DNA of 64,000 nt from Rhodanobacter sp. Soil772 (GTDB lineage Bacteria; Pseudomonadota; Gammaproteobacteria; Xanthomonadales; Rhodanobacteraceae). Position numbers and translations under genes: made by a program. This document shows, piece after piece, positions 45,171 to 55,090 of this stretch. The notes under the pieces were generated by a model, which worked only from the letters and a program-made list of their open reading frames with translations, had not been told where the DNA came from and did not search any database. The stretch is taken from the NCBI RefSeq assembly GCF_001428385.1, contig NZ_LMSK01000002.1:526704-590703 (forward strand), in the 5' to 3' direction. Each line of letters opens with the position of its first letter. Within the stretch, counting starts at the first letter, position 1.

Positions 45171-47153
45171 ATGCTCAATCCGCAACAACTGGCCGCCGTC
45201 GAACACTGCGACAGCCCGCTGCTGGTGCTCGCCGGCGCCGGTTCCGGCAAGACCAGCGTGATCACCCAGAAGATCGCGTACCTGGTCCAGCGCCGCAAGC
45301 TGGCGCCATCGAAGATCGCCGCGATCACCTTCACCAACAAGGCCGCGCGCGAGATGCGCGAGCGCGTGGCGAAGCTGGTCAGCAGCGAGGATGCGGCTGC
45401 GCTCACGGTAAGCACCTTTCACGCGCTGGGGCTGAAGTTCCTGCAGATCGAACATGCCCGCGCCGGCCTGCGCCGCGGCTTTTCGGTGCTGGACGCGGAC
45501 GACAGCGGCGGCATCGTCAAGGAGCTGGCGCCCAAAGGCGCGAAGAACGACGTGCTGTTCGGCATCCGCAACCTCTTGAGCCGCGCGAAGAACGGCGGCC
45601 TCTCGCCGGAGGAAACGCTGGCTGCCGCGCGCAGCCCGCGCGAGCTGGAAGCGGCGACGATCTATGACATGTACCAGCAGCGCCTTGCCGCGTTCAACGC
45701 GGTGGATTTCGACGACCTGATCCGGCTGCCGCTGCGCATCCTGGAAAGCGACGCCGAGTGCCGCGACGCGTGGCGCGAGCGCCTGCGCTACCTGCTGGTG
45801 GACGAGTACCAGGACACCAACGACGCGCAGTACCGCCTGCTCAAAGTGCTGACCGGCGAACGCGGCGGGATCACCTGCGTGGGCGACGACGACCAGTCGA
45901 TCTACGCCTGGCGCGGCGCGAATCCGGAGAACATCGACCAGCTCGGCCGCGACTGGCCGAACCTGCGCGTGATCAAGCTGGAACAGAACTACCGTTGCGG
46001 CAAACGCATCCTGCGCGCGGCGAACGCGCTGATCGCGCACAACCCGCACAGCCACGAAAAGAAGTTGTGGAGCGAGCACCCGGAAGGCGCGCCGATCCGC
46101 GTACTCGAATGCAAGGAGGCCGAGCACGAGGCCGAGCGCGTCGCCGCGATCGCCACCACGCTGGCCGAGAAGCACAAGGCGCGCTGGGACGACATGGCGA
46201 TCCTGTACCGCGGCAATTTCCAGGCGCGGCCGCTGGAGAAGGCGCTGCGCCTGGCGCGCGTTCCCTATCACCTCACCGGCGCGCTGTCCTTCCTCGACCG
46301 CGCCGAGGTGAAGGATGTCTTGTGCTACCTGCGCCTGCTGACCAACCCCAGCGACGACGCCGCGTTCCTGCGCGTGGTCAACGTACCGAAGCGCGAGATC
46401 GGCGCGACCACGCTGGAGAAGCTGGGCCAGATCGCGCAATCGCGGCACTCGTCGCTGCTCGATGCGACGCGCAGCGACGGCGTGCTGCGCCAGCTCACCC
46501 CGCGCCCGGCCGCCGCGCTCGCCTCGTTCGCGAACCTGCTGGACGAACTGCGTAGTGCTTCGCTGCACGAAAGCGCCGCCGACCTGGTCGAGCTGATCCT
46601 GAAACGCACCGGCTACGTCGCGCAAATCATCGCCGGCACACCCGACGCCAGCACGCGCGATCGCAAGCTGGGCAATCTGCAGGAACTGGCCGACTGGTTC
46701 CGCGCGATGCAGAAGGGCGGCAATACGGCCGGCGACCTCGCCTCGCAGCTGGCCCTGCTCAGCCACGCCGACCGCGACGAGCCCGGCAACGCCGTGCGGA
46801 TGATGACCCTGCACGCGGCCAAGGGCCTGGAGTTCCGTTTCGTCTTCATCGTCGGCTGCGAGGACGGCACGCTGCCGCATGAAGGCGCCATCGACGAAGG
46901 CCGCATCGATGAGGAGCGCCGGCTGATGTACGTCGGCATCACCCGCGCGAAGGAATGGCTGACGCTGTCGTGGTCGGCCAAGACCAAGCGCTACGGCGAC
47001 GTCCACAGCAACCAGCCCAGCCGCTTCCTGCACGAACTGCCGCAGGCCGACCTGCACTGGCAGGGCAAGGACCCGGAAGCGGACAAGGAAGTGACCCGCG
47101 AAACCGCCGAGTCGCACATGGCGCGGATCAAGGCGATGCTGGCGGCCCAGTGA
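45171..47153 (+). CDS. rep: ATP-dependent DNA helicase Rep
   Basis: 660-residue superfamily 1A 3'-5' helicase that clears protein blocks ahead of replication forks. Motifs: Q motif LNPQQLAAVE, Ia VLAGAGSGKTSVI, TFTNKAAREM, motif II VDEYQDTN, III CVGDDDQSIYAWRGA, IV LEQNYR, V VRMMTLHAAKGLEF and VI RLMYVGITRAKE. The length and motif wording fit Rep rather than UvrD. ATG at 45171 directly opens the conserved N terminus. The stop is 13 bases before the convergent gltS stop. Confidence 0.95.
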   Translation: MLNPQQLAAVEHCDSPLLVLAGAGSGKTSVITQKIAYLVQRRKLAPSKIAAITFTNKAAREMRERVAKLVSSEDAAALTVSTFHALGLKFLQIEHARAGLRRGFSVLDADDSGGIVKELAPKGAKNDVLFGIRNLLSRAKNGGLSPEETLAAARSPRELEAATIYDMYQQRLAAFNAVDFDDLIRLPLRILESDAECRDAWRERLRYLLVDEYQDTNDAQYRLLKVLTGERGGITCVGDDDQSIYAWRGANPENIDQLGRDWPNLRVIKLEQNYRCGKRILRAANALIAHNPHSHEKKLWSEHPEGAPIRVLECKEAEHEAERVAAIATTLAEKHKARWDDMAILYRGNFQARPLEKALRLARVPYHLTGALSFLDRAEVKDVLCYLRLLTNPSDDAAFLRVVNVPKREIGATTLEKLGQIAQSRHSSLLDATRSDGVLRQLTPRPAAALASFANLLDELRSASLHESAADLVELILKRTGYVAQIIAGTPDASTRDRKLGNLQELADWFRAMQKGGNTAGDLASQLALLSHADRDEPGNAVRMMTLHAAKGLEFRFVFIVGCEDGTLPHEGAIDEGRIDEERRLMYVGITRAKEWLTLSWSAKTKRYGDVHSNQPSRFLHELPQADLHWQGKDPEADKEVTRETAESHMARIKAMLAAQ

Positions 47154-47166
47154 ACGGTCGCGCCCG

Positions 47167-48387
47167 TCATTTCCAGCCGTTGACGAAGAACGTGATGACG
47201 ATGGCGTTAGTGAAGTCGATCAGGAACGCACCGACGATGGGCGCCACCAGGAAAGCGCGCGGCGCCGGACCGAAGCGCTCGGTCAGCGAACTCATCACCG
47301 CCATCGCGTTGGCCGTCGTGCCCAGCATGAAGCCGACGAAGCCGCTGGCCATCACGGCGGCATCGTAGTCGCGCCCCATCAACCACCATAGCGGCCAGCA
47401 GCAGAAGGCCACGACCACGATCGACTGCACGCCCAGGTTGACCAGCAAGGGCATGGCCAGTCCGGCGAGATCCCACAGATGCAGGTTCATCAGCGCGACG
47501 ACGAGAAACAGCGAGAGCGAGGCGTTGCCGATGATGTCGATGCTGCGCAGCGACAGGCCGAACCAGCCGAGGTGGTCGTCGAGGTTGCGGATCAATGCGC
47601 CCACGAGCATCGCGCCGATGTAGCTGGGCAGGGTCAGGCCGAGCGCGCCCAGCCCGCCGCTGATCCAGGCACCGATGCCCATGGCCAGCAGGATCAGCAC
47701 GAAGCTCCTGAGCCCCGCATAAGTCTGCTCTTCGGCGCTGATGGCGTTTGCCGCGGCAGCGACGGGCGCCGGTGGCGGCATTGCCGGCGTGCTCCCGACC
47801 ACGTCCAGTGATTGTGGCGTGCGCAGCTTGAGCCGCTCGATCAGCATCGTCGCCAGCGGTGCGCCGATCACCGAGCCGCAAACGATGCCGGCCATCGCGT
47901 TGGCCAGCGCCACGCTCGGTGCGCCTTGCACGCCGGCCTGGGTGAACAGCGGCGCGAAGGCCAGGCCGGTGGCGGGGCCACCGGCGAGCGTGACCGAGCC
48001 GGCGATCACGCCGAACAACGGCGGCAGTCCGAACGCCGTGGCCAGTCCGATGCCCACCAGGTTCTGCACCACGGCGAGACCGGTGGCGAGGCCGAGGAAC
48101 AGCACGATCTGGCGACCGCTGACCTTGAGCAGGGACGTGCTTGCGTTGAAGCCGATGGCGGTGAAGAACGCGATCATCAGCGGCTGTTGAAACGCCGTAT
48201 CGAAGTGCACCGGGGTGAGGTTCCACGGGCGGCAGGCGAGCAGCGCCAGCGCCACCAGCAGGCCGCCGATCACCGGCGCCGGGATGCTGAAGCGCGCCAG
48301 CAGCGGCACCCGCGCGCGGATCGCATACCCGGCGATCAGGCACAGGCCGCCACAGGCCACGGTCTGGATCGGGTCGAGGGTCAGCAT
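47167..48387 (-). CDS. gltS: Sodium/glutamate symporter
   Basis: 406-residue inner-membrane carrier with about 10-12 transmembrane segments in two halves joined by a polar linker (about 205-225). Each half carries the glycine-rich re-entrant loop of the family: SVTLAGGPATGLAF in the first and GFVGFMLGTTANAMAV in the second. GltS imports L-glutamate with sodium; some homologues also carry D-glutamate. It is last gene on the minus strand of the cluster lysR, receptor, ggt, dgcN, dgcA, gltS, 70 bases after dgcA, so it probably imports the glutamate set free in the periplasm. Confidence 0.93.
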   Translation of the reverse strand: MLTLDPIQTVACGGLCLIAGYAIRARVPLLARFSIPAPVIGGLLVALALLACRPWNLTPVHFDTAFQQPLMIAFFTAIGFNASTSLLKVSGRQIVLFLGLATGLAVVQNLVGIGLATAFGLPPLFGVIAGSVTLAGGPATGLAFAPLFTQAGVQGAPSVALANAMAGIVCGSVIGAPLATMLIERLKLRTPQSLDVVGSTPAMPPPAPVAAAANAISAEEQTYAGLRSFVLILLAMGIGAWISGGLGALGLTLPSYIGAMLVGALIRNLDDHLGWFGLSLRSIDIIGNASLSLFLVVALMNLHLWDLAGLAMPLLVNLGVQSIVVVAFCCWPLWWLMGRDYDAAVMASGFVGFMLGTTANAMAVMSSLTERFGPAPRAFLVAPIVGAFLIDFTNAIVITFFVNGWK

Positions 48388-48457
48388 GCGGGTGCCCTCT
48401 CAACCGCCGCGGCTCGCCCAGCCGGCAAGCCCGCAGATGCGCGAGCGGCGATCGCCC

Positions 48458-49444
48458 TCATCCGCCCCAGAACGCCGGCAATGGCGGCAGCAGGAAGCCG
48501 CCCTGCAGACTCACGCCGTCGGGGTAGTCGTCCTGCAGCCAGAGCGGGCCGTCCAGGTCGATGAACTCCGCTTCGCGCGCGATCTCCAGCGCCGGCGTGA
48601 TACCGAGCGAGGAACACACCATGCAACCGACCATGATCCTGAAACCGTCGACGCGCGCGGCCCGCAACAAGCGCCAAGCCTCGGTCAAGCCGCCGGTCTT
48701 GTCCAGCTTGATGTTGACTGCCTGATAGCGGCCGCGCAGCCGCGGCAGGTCGGCGGTGACATGGCAGGACTCGTCGGCGCAGATCGGGATGCGGCTGAAG
48801 AAACCCAGCAAGGCGTCGTCCGCGTCCGCCGGCAGCGGCTGCTCCAGCAGTTCGACGCCCGCGCACTCCAGCATCGGTTGCATGTCGCGCAGCAGTTCGA
48901 TGTTCCAGCTTTCGTTGGGGTCCACGATGAGATGGGCGAGCGGCGCCGCCCGCCGCACCGCCTCGATCCGCGCCGCCGGGTCGTCCGCGTCGACCTTGAT
49001 CTTGATCAGTCCGGCGCCGGCGATGCGGGACGCCGCCTCCCCCATCCGCTCCGGCGTGTCGATGCCGACGGTGATCGCGCTGACCAGTGTGGACCGTGGC
49101 GGGCGCGCCAGCTGCACCCACACGGGCACCGAGCTGAGTTGCGATTCGAGATCCCACATCGCCGCGTCCAGCGCATTGCGCGCGGCGCCCGCCGGCAGCC
49201 GCACCTGCAATTCATCGCGCCCCATGCCGGCGACGAGTTCGGCGCGCAACGCCTCCATCGCGTCGATCACCGACGCCACCGATTCGCCGTAGCGCGCGTA
49301 GGGAACGGATTCGCCGCGCCCGATGCGGCCCGCCTGGCGCAACTCGACCGTCACCACGTCGGCGGCGTACTTGACCCCGCGCGCGATGCGGAAAGGCGCC
49401 ACCAGCGGGAAGCTGTGCTGCGTGATGCTCAGTTCGCGAAGCAT
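48458..49444 (-). CDS. dgcA: Enolase-superfamily dipeptide epimerase / N-acetyl-D-glutamate racemase DgcA-like
   Basis: 328 residues of the muconate-lactonizing subgroup. Acid-base residues are Lys148 and Lys150 in LIKIKVDADD and Lys246 or Lys249 in VNIKLDKTGG; metal ligands are Asp175 (VDPNESW), Glu201 (LLEQPL) and Asp224 (CADES). The spacing nearly equals that of E. coli L-Ala-D/L-Glu epimerase. Two activities are plausible: epimerising L-Ala-D-Glu from murein, or racemising N-acetyl-D-glutamate as DgcA in the D-glutamate pathway of Pseudoalteromonas. Coupling to a DUF1611/DgcN gene (16-base overlap) favours the latter. Confidence 0.85.
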   Translation of the reverse strand: MLRELSITQHSFPLVAPFRIARGVKYAADVVTVELRQAGRIGRGESVPYARYGESVASVIDAMEALRAELVAGMGRDELQVRLPAGAARNALDAAMWDLESQLSSVPVWVQLARPPRSTLVSAITVGIDTPERMGEAASRIAGAGLIKIKVDADDPAARIEAVRRAAPLAHLIVDPNESWNIELLRDMQPMLECAGVELLEQPLPADADDALLGFFSRIPICADESCHVTADLPRLRGRYQAVNIKLDKTGGLTEAWRLLRAARVDGFRIMVGCMVCSSLGITPALEIAREAEFIDLDGPLWLQDDYPDGVSLQGGFLLPPLPAFWGG

Positions 49445-50472
49445 GCGAGCAGGTTGTCCACGATGGTTTCGACACCCATGGTCACCGGGTCCTGGCAGGG
49501 CAGCTGGAGCAGATCGCTGATCCGCTGGCAGGCCGCCAGCGCTTCCGGTGCCGACAGGCCGGAGGTGTTCAGCGCGACGCCGACCGGCTGGACGGCCGGG
49601 TTGGTCAGGCGCGCGGCGGCGAGATTGGCTTCGAGACAGTGTTGCAGTTCGGGCAGCGGGTAACCGGGCAGGCCGCGCATGTGACGCCGGGTCGGCTCGT
49701 GGCACAACACCAGCGCGTCGGGCTGGGCGCCGTGCAGCAAGCCGAGCGACACGCCGGCGTAGGACGGATGGAACAGCGAGCCCTGGCCCTCGATCAGGTC
49801 CCAGCCGTCGTCGCTGCGGGCCGGCGAAATCCATTCGACGGCGCCGGAGATGAAATCGGCGACCACCGCATCGACCGGTACGCCCGCGCCGGCGACGAAA
49901 ATGCCGGTCTGGCCGGTGGCGCGAAAATCCGCCGCGCAACCGCGCTGGCGCATGGCGCGTTCCAGCGCGAGCGTGGTGTACATCTTGCCGACCGAGCAGT
50001 CCGTGCCCACCGTCAGCAGCCGTCGGCCGGCGCGCGGGCGACCGGTGCCGACCGGTATGCCCGGTGCGGGGTCGCGGGCGTCGAACAGCACGCGGCCGTT
50101 GCGCCGCGCGGCCGCCACGATGTCCGGATTCGCGCGCAGCTTCTGGTGCAGGCCGGCGATCACGTTGAGGCCGGCGTCGAGCGCCGCGATGGCGTCGGCA
50201 ACGATCTCCGGCGCCATCACGCCACCGGCGTTCGCGATGCCGATCATCATGGTATTCGCGCCGCGGGTCCTGGCCTCGGCCATGCCGATGTCGGGCAGGC
50301 CCAGCGTCAGCGTGCAGTCGGGGTGACGGTACTGGCCCACGCACCATTCCGGGCGCCAGTAGGCCACGCCCCTGGCCGTCTTGATGGCCAGATCGTCGGC
50401 CGGGTTGCCCAGGTACAGCAGGTAAGGCGGGCCCCAGCTGGAAGGCGGGGTCGCAGCGCCATGGTTTGGCAT
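49429..50472 (-). CDS. dgcN: DUF1611 protein, DgcN-like D-glutamate N-acetyltransferase
   Basis: 347 residues. The N-terminal domain (about 15-150, LYLGNPADDLAIKTARGVAYWRP) precedes a P-loop-like domain beginning VGTDCSVGKMYTT (155-167) with TGQTGIFVAGAGVPVDAVVADFISGAVEW and EGQGSLFHPSYAGVSLGLLHGAQPDALVLCHEP, the DUF1611 signature. DgcN of Pseudoalteromonas, a member of this family, acetylates D-glutamate before racemisation by DgcA; here the dgcA-like gene overlaps its 3' end. The start at MPNHGAATPP is uncertain, since the frame is open to 50559. Activity is inferred from family and neighbour. Confidence 0.83.
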   Translation of the reverse strand: MPNHGAATPPSSWGPPYLLYLGNPADDLAIKTARGVAYWRPEWCVGQYRHPDCTLTLGLPDIGMAEARTRGANTMMIGIANAGGVMAPEIVADAIAALDAGLNVIAGLHQKLRANPDIVAAARRNGRVLFDARDPAPGIPVGTGRPRAGRRLLTVGTDCSVGKMYTTLALERAMRQRGCAADFRATGQTGIFVAGAGVPVDAVVADFISGAVEWISPARSDDGWDLIEGQGSLFHPSYAGVSLGLLHGAQPDALVLCHEPTRRHMRGLPGYPLPELQHCLEANLAAARLTNPAVQPVGVALNTSGLSAPEALAACQRISDLLQLPCQDPVTMGVETIVDNLLACFAN

Positions 50473-50662
50473 GAAAGGCTTGCTCCACGTGACGGTCACG
50501 CCGCCGACCGGATGAAAGTGCCTGCGCCGAGGCGTGGTTCGGTGAGCCTTGACCGGCAACAGACAGGGGAAATGCGGGTGAGTCGGGCGGCCGCGCCACT
50601 GCCGGATGACTCACCGGCAGCGCGCAGCATCCCGTCAGCCATGCCGACCAGGCGGCCGGGCC

Positions 50663-52435
50663 TCAATGGATGGTTTCGACCTTGCCCAGGCCATTGGGAT
50701 TGCGTGGATCGCTGGCCGCGGTCTTGGTGTTGGTCGTCTTGTCCCAGACCACCACGTTCATGTTGCCCCACGAATTCTCGTCGTTGATCTCGTAGCCCAT
50801 CGCCTTCAGCTTTTCGAGCACGTCGGCGGGAATGTCGCTGCCCTTCTCGATGTCGACGCGGTCGGGCATGAACTGATGGTGGATGCGCTTTTGCGCGGTG
50901 ATCTCGCCAGCGTTCTTGCCGTCTATGAAGGCCAGGATGCCTTCGAACACCTGCGTGATGATGGTCGAGCCGCCGGGCGATCCGATCACCGCCAGGCGAT
51001 CCTTGCCGATGACGAAGCTGGGCGTCATCGACGACAGCATCCGCTTGCCGCCGACCGGCGCGTTGGCCGAGCCGCCGATCAGGCCGAACGCGTTGGGCTG
51101 GCCGGACACCAGGGCGAAGTCGTCCATCTCGTTGTTCAGCAGCACGCCGGTCTTGCCGGCGACGAAACCGGAGCCCAGCGTGGTGTTGACCGTGGCGGTC
51201 ATCGACACCATGTTGCCGTCCTTGTCGACGATCGAGTAGTGCGTGGTATGCATGCCCGGATCCTTCGCATGCACCGACGGCAGCCACGCCGACTTGGTCG
51301 CCCGGTCGGGCAGGATGCTCTGGCGCAGGCCGTCGGCGTAGTACGGCGAGAGCAGCATGTCCAGCGGCATCTTCACGAAGTCGGGGTCGCCCAGGTATTC
51401 GTTGTGGTCGCGGAAAGCGCGGCGCATCGCCTCGACGAGGTAATGGATGCGATGAGCTTCATCCATGCTCTTGAGATCGATCGGCGCAAGGATGTTCAAC
51501 ATTTCGGCGAGCGCCACGCCGCCGGAAGACGGCGGTGGCGCGGTGACGATCTTGTAGCCGGCGTAATTCAGCTCGATCGGCGCGCGCTCCTTCGCCTGAT
51601 AACTCGCCAGATCGGCGAGCGTCCAGGTACCGCCGGACGCCTTCACCGCCCTGACCAGTTCCTTCGCCACCGCGCCCTTGTAGAAACCGTCGGCACCTCG
51701 TTCGGCGATGGCTTTCAGCGTGCCGGCCTGACCCGGATCGCGGAAGATATCGGTCGTCTGCGGCGCCTTGCCGCCGGGGAAGAACTTGCCGGCCGAGGCC
51801 GGATACCGGCGCAGCACGTCGGCCTCGCGCCCGATCGAACGGACCAGCGCGCCGCTGGGATGGAAGCCCTTGTCGGCCAGCCGGATCGCCGGACGCAAGG
51901 ACACGGCGAGCGGCAACTTTCCGTACTTGCCGGCCATGTAGGCCAGCCCGGCCGGCATGCCGGGAATGCCGGCGGCGAGCGGGCCGTGGAGTGAGGTGTC
52001 GCGGTTGGGGCTGCCGTCGGCGTTGCGATAATCGGCTTCGCGCACGGCCTGCGGCGCCATCTCGCGCGCGTCGATGAAGGTGTCCTTGCCGGTGGCGGCA
52101 TCGTGGATCAGGGCGAGGAAGCCGCCGCCCAGGCCCGACGCTTCCGGCTGCACCACCGACAGCGAGGTGGCCACGGCAATCGCCGCATCGACCGCGTTGC
52201 CGCCTTGGGCGAGGGTTTCGAAACCGGCTTCGGTGGCCAGAGCATTCGCGCTGGCGATCGCGGCGGTGCCCGTCGCCGTGGTTCGGGGTGCCGCGCCGTC
52301 CTGTGCGTACCCGAGCACGCCGAACGCGGCGATCGCCACCACCAGGACGGGTCGGTACCAACGCAAGGTCTGACGGCTCAGCGGCGCCCGACAGGCTGGC
52401 TTGGCATGGGGTCGCGGCGTGTTTCGATCGGACAT
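50663..52435 (-). CDS. ggt: Gamma-glutamyltransferase / gamma-glutamyl hydrolase
   Basis: 590-residue Ntn hydrolase exported to the periplasm; cleaves gamma-glutamyl bonds (glutathione, gamma-glutamyl peptides, possibly poly-gamma-glutamate). An N-terminal hydrophobic segment (about 30-48) acts as signal. The precursor self-cleaves before the nucleophile Thr397 (GMHTTHYSIVDKDGN). Other motifs: NAVDAAIAVATSLSVVQPEASGLGGGF, the oxyanion-region RMLSSMTPSF and GSPGGSTIITQ. GGAGG lies 8 bases before the ATG. It sits between a TonB-dependent receptor gene and the dgcN-dgcA-gltS set, so its physiological substrate is probably a gamma-glutamyl compound imported by that receptor. Confidence 0.95.
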   Translation of the reverse strand: MSDRNTPRPHAKPACRAPLSRQTLRWYRPVLVVAIAAFGVLGYAQDGAAPRTTATGTAAIASANALATEAGFETLAQGGNAVDAAIAVATSLSVVQPEASGLGGGFLALIHDAATGKDTFIDAREMAPQAVREADYRNADGSPNRDTSLHGPLAAGIPGMPAGLAYMAGKYGKLPLAVSLRPAIRLADKGFHPSGALVRSIGREADVLRRYPASAGKFFPGGKAPQTTDIFRDPGQAGTLKAIAERGADGFYKGAVAKELVRAVKASGGTWTLADLASYQAKERAPIELNYAGYKIVTAPPPSSGGVALAEMLNILAPIDLKSMDEAHRIHYLVEAMRRAFRDHNEYLGDPDFVKMPLDMLLSPYYADGLRQSILPDRATKSAWLPSVHAKDPGMHTTHYSIVDKDGNMVSMTATVNTTLGSGFVAGKTGVLLNNEMDDFALVSGQPNAFGLIGGSANAPVGGKRMLSSMTPSFVIGKDRLAVIGSPGGSTIITQVFEGILAFIDGKNAGEITAQKRIHHQFMPDRVDIEKGSDIPADVLEKLKAMGYEINDENSWGNMNVVVWDKTTNTKTAASDPRNPNGLGKVETIH

Positions 52436-52530
52436 TCGTTCACCCTCCACAGGATGGGTCGAGCATAGTTACGCGCAGACGGGTGCCACCAATGAAAAGA
52501 CCGCTGCGTTGCATAACCGACGGTTGTAGA
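52436..52530 (-). promoter_or_regulatory. ggt promoter/operator region (shared block A)
   Basis: This block is repeated, at almost equal distance from a matching ATG, at 55345-55440 (block B). Identical parts include CCAATGAAAAGACC (52489-52502), GCATAAC with GGTTGT (52511-52527) and GAGCATA (52461-52467). On the minus strand TTGGTG and TATGCT are 19 bases apart, a weak promoter that would need an activator. The conserved upstream words are candidates for LysR-type operator half-sites. Confidence 0.6.
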
Positions 52531-52552
52531 TGTCTGCGTACCGCAACGAAAA

Positions 52553-52570
52553 CCCCGGCATGCACCGGGG
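52553..52570 (-). terminator. Rho-independent terminator of the TonB-dependent receptor gene
   Basis: CCCCGG / CCGGGG stem with a 6-base loop, followed on the minus strand by TTTTCGTT, 28 bases after the receptor stop codon. It separates the receptor transcript from ggt, which has its own promoter block. Confidence 0.8.
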
Positions 52571-52597
52571 CCTTCGTCGCGTCAGCGCGAACGCGAT

Positions 52598-55090
52598 CTA
52601 CCAGTGGTACTGGACTTTCCCGTACACGAACGCGCCCTGGAAGCCGAACGGCGAACTCGACGAATACGGGAACGCGCCGTTCTGGTCGCTGTCCTGGCGG
52701 GTCTTTTCCGGATAGGTGTTGAGCACGTTGTCGCTGCCGACGGTGAAGGTCCAGCTGTTCACGCTGTAGTTCACCGCAAGGTCGATCAGCCACTTGTGCG
52801 GGTACACCTGATCGTTCAAGTAGCTGGTCGAACCGTACGAGGTGATGCGGCCATAGCGGGTCGCGGTGGCCGTGACGCCCCAGCGGCCCAGGTTGTACGT
52901 CTCGGTCAGGATCACCTTGCTGCGCGGCGCGGTGTCGGCCAGCAGGCCCTTGGTGGCGCTGCGGTTGAGGCGCAGGAAGATCGCGCCGAGCGAGTCGAGT
53001 ACGGCCGGGTTCGCGCGCACGCCGGTGACCTTGTTCTCGTTGTAGGTTGCCGACAGCGTCGTCATCAGTGTGCCGCCGTTGCTGAAGTCACTGCGGTAGC
53101 TGGACACCCAGTCGATGCCCCGGCTGCGCACGTCGCCGGCGTTGGTGAAGTAGGAAATGCCGCTGTACTGCAGGTTGGTCACGCCGTTGGCGGCCAGGTA
53201 ATCCTTCACGGCCGGCGTCGAGGTGGAAAGCGTGCTCGACAGCGCGATACGGTCGTTGACGTTGATCTGGTATGCATCGATGCTCAGGCTCAGCGCATCG
53301 GTCGGATTCCACACCATGCCGAACGTGTAGTTGCGCGACTTCTCCGGCTTCAGCGGTTCACTGCCGAGCAACCTGGCGATGGGGTTGTCCACCGGCACCA
53401 GCCCGCGCAGGTAGATGCCTGCCGGCAGGCCCAGCGAGTTGCCGGCGCCGAAGGACGCCGAGGTGGTTTCCGAATAATGCTGCTGCCCCAGCGTCGGTGC
53501 GCGGAAGCCGGTCGAGACGCTGCCGCGCAGGGCGAACGTGTCGGTGAAGTCGAAGCGCGCCGACAGTGCGCCGGACGTGGTGGTGCCGAAGTCCGAGTAA
53601 TCCTCGTGGCGCGCCGCAAGCGAAACGCCCAGCTTGTCGGTGAGGTTGGTTTCCAGCTGCACGTACTCGGCGATGTCGGTGCGGGCCACCGACATTGCGT
53701 CCTGCGGCCCCCAGCCGGCGAAGCCCTGGGCGCCGCCGCGCACGCCGGAGGTGCCGACGTAATACGAACCCGGCTCGCCCGCCTCGACGTTGTAGGCCTG
53801 GCGCAACCATTGCGTGCCGAAGGAAACCGTCACCGGATTGGGCAGCCAGCCGACGGCCATCTCCTTGGAGATGTCGATGTCGAAGGTCTGCTGCGTCGCC
53901 GTCAAGGTGCCGTCGTGGAAGTCGGTGGGGCTGCTGCCGAAATCATTCAGCAAGGCATAGTTGGTGCTGTTGAGGGTGCTGTAGAAAACCCGGTTGCCGC
54001 CGTAGTTCGCGCTGACGTCCCAGTGCCAGCCGTTCACCGTTCCGCGCAGTCCGGCAACCAGCGAGCGGTCGATCGAGACGCCGTGTTCCTTCGGCAGGAA
54101 GCCGTCCGGATAGACCAGTCCGATCAGCGCGTTGTTCGGGCTCGGCGTGTTGGTGCCGTAGCGGAAGAACCCGCGTGGCTCGCCGACGCGGCGCCCGTAA
54201 TGCCCGAACGCGTAGAACTCCACCCCGGGGGTGATGTCGTATTGCGTGTTGAGGAACAGGTTCTGGTTCTTGAACGACACCACGCCGTAGCTGAATTTCG
54301 GACCCAGTTGAGTGAAGCCGGGCCGACGGTCCACGCCGGCGCGGTTGGCCGGGCTCTGGTTGCTCTTCTCCATGGCGAAGCGCATCCAGCCCTTGTCGCC
54401 GCCAAGCGGGAAACCGAAGCTGGTCGAACCCTGCCATTGGCGGCCGTCGCCGGCCGAATACTGCCCGCCGGTGGCCTGCACGTCGCCGCCTTCGGCACCC
54501 TTCTTCAGGATGATGTTGATGACGCCGGCCAGCGCGTCCGAACCGTATTGCGCCGAGGCGCCGTCACGCAGTACCTCGACATGGTCGATGGCGGACATCG
54601 GGATCGTATTGAGGTCGATGCCCTGCGAGCCCTGGCCGATCTGGCCCAGGCTCAGCAACAGCGCGCCGGAGTGCCAGCGCTTGCCGTTCACCAGCACCAG
54701 TACCTGGTCCGGCGACAGGCCGCGCAACTGGAACGGCCGTTGGAACGCGAACGTGTCCGAGGCGGGCGCGAACGGGAAGTTCAGCGACGGAATGGCGCGG
54801 GCGAGCGCCTGGGTCAGGTCGATCGTGCCAGTCTGTTTCAGCACGTCGGAGGAGATCACGTCGATCGGCGTCAGCGACGAACTTTCCGTGCGGTTGCCGG
54901 CACGCGTACCGGTCACCACCACCGGGCCCAGGTTCTTCACCCTGGCCTGTGCCTCGGTCGATGCCTTGGCCGTTGCATCGGCCGATGCCGCGGGCGGGCT
55001 CGCATTCTGCGCCGCCGCCGTGTGGGTGAGTGCAAGCAGTATCGCAGCAGCCAGCGAGGTCGAAGTGATCCGACCGGGACGCTTGTTCAT
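52598..55090 (-). CDS. TonB-dependent outer-membrane receptor
   Basis: 830 residues. Signal peptide (1-27, ending TAAAQ), a polar linker, a TonB-box-like VVVTGTR (about 57-63), the plug domain (about 70-190, QLRGLSPDQVLVLVNGKRWH and LRDGASAQYGSDALAGVINIIL), and a 22-strand-type beta-barrel ending VQYHW with a terminal aromatic residue for BAM recognition. It imports a ligand across the outer membrane using TonB energy; the ligand is unknown. Position directly upstream of ggt and downstream of a LysR gene suggests gamma-glutamyl peptides or related amino-acid oligomers. The ATG follows GGGGGGAA. Confidence 0.93.
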   Translation of the reverse strand: MNKRPGRITSTSLAAAILLALTHTAAAQNASPPAASADATAKASTEAQARVKNLGPVVVTGTRAGNRTESSSLTPIDVISSDVLKQTGTIDLTQALARAIPSLNFPFAPASDTFAFQRPFQLRGLSPDQVLVLVNGKRWHSGALLLSLGQIGQGSQGIDLNTIPMSAIDHVEVLRDGASAQYGSDALAGVINIILKKGAEGGDVQATGGQYSAGDGRQWQGSTSFGFPLGGDKGWMRFAMEKSNQSPANRAGVDRRPGFTQLGPKFSYGVVSFKNQNLFLNTQYDITPGVEFYAFGHYGRRVGEPRGFFRYGTNTPSPNNALIGLVYPDGFLPKEHGVSIDRSLVAGLRGTVNGWHWDVSANYGGNRVFYSTLNSTNYALLNDFGSSPTDFHDGTLTATQQTFDIDISKEMAVGWLPNPVTVSFGTQWLRQAYNVEAGEPGSYYVGTSGVRGGAQGFAGWGPQDAMSVARTDIAEYVQLETNLTDKLGVSLAARHEDYSDFGTTTSGALSARFDFTDTFALRGSVSTGFRAPTLGQQHYSETTSASFGAGNSLGLPAGIYLRGLVPVDNPIARLLGSEPLKPEKSRNYTFGMVWNPTDALSLSIDAYQINVNDRIALSSTLSTSTPAVKDYLAANGVTNLQYSGISYFTNAGDVRSRGIDWVSSYRSDFSNGGTLMTTLSATYNENKVTGVRANPAVLDSLGAIFLRLNRSATKGLLADTAPRSKVILTETYNLGRWGVTATATRYGRITSYGSTSYLNDQVYPHKWLIDLAVNYSVNSWTFTVGSDNVLNTYPEKTRQDSDQNGAFPYSSSSPFGFQGAFVYGKVQYHW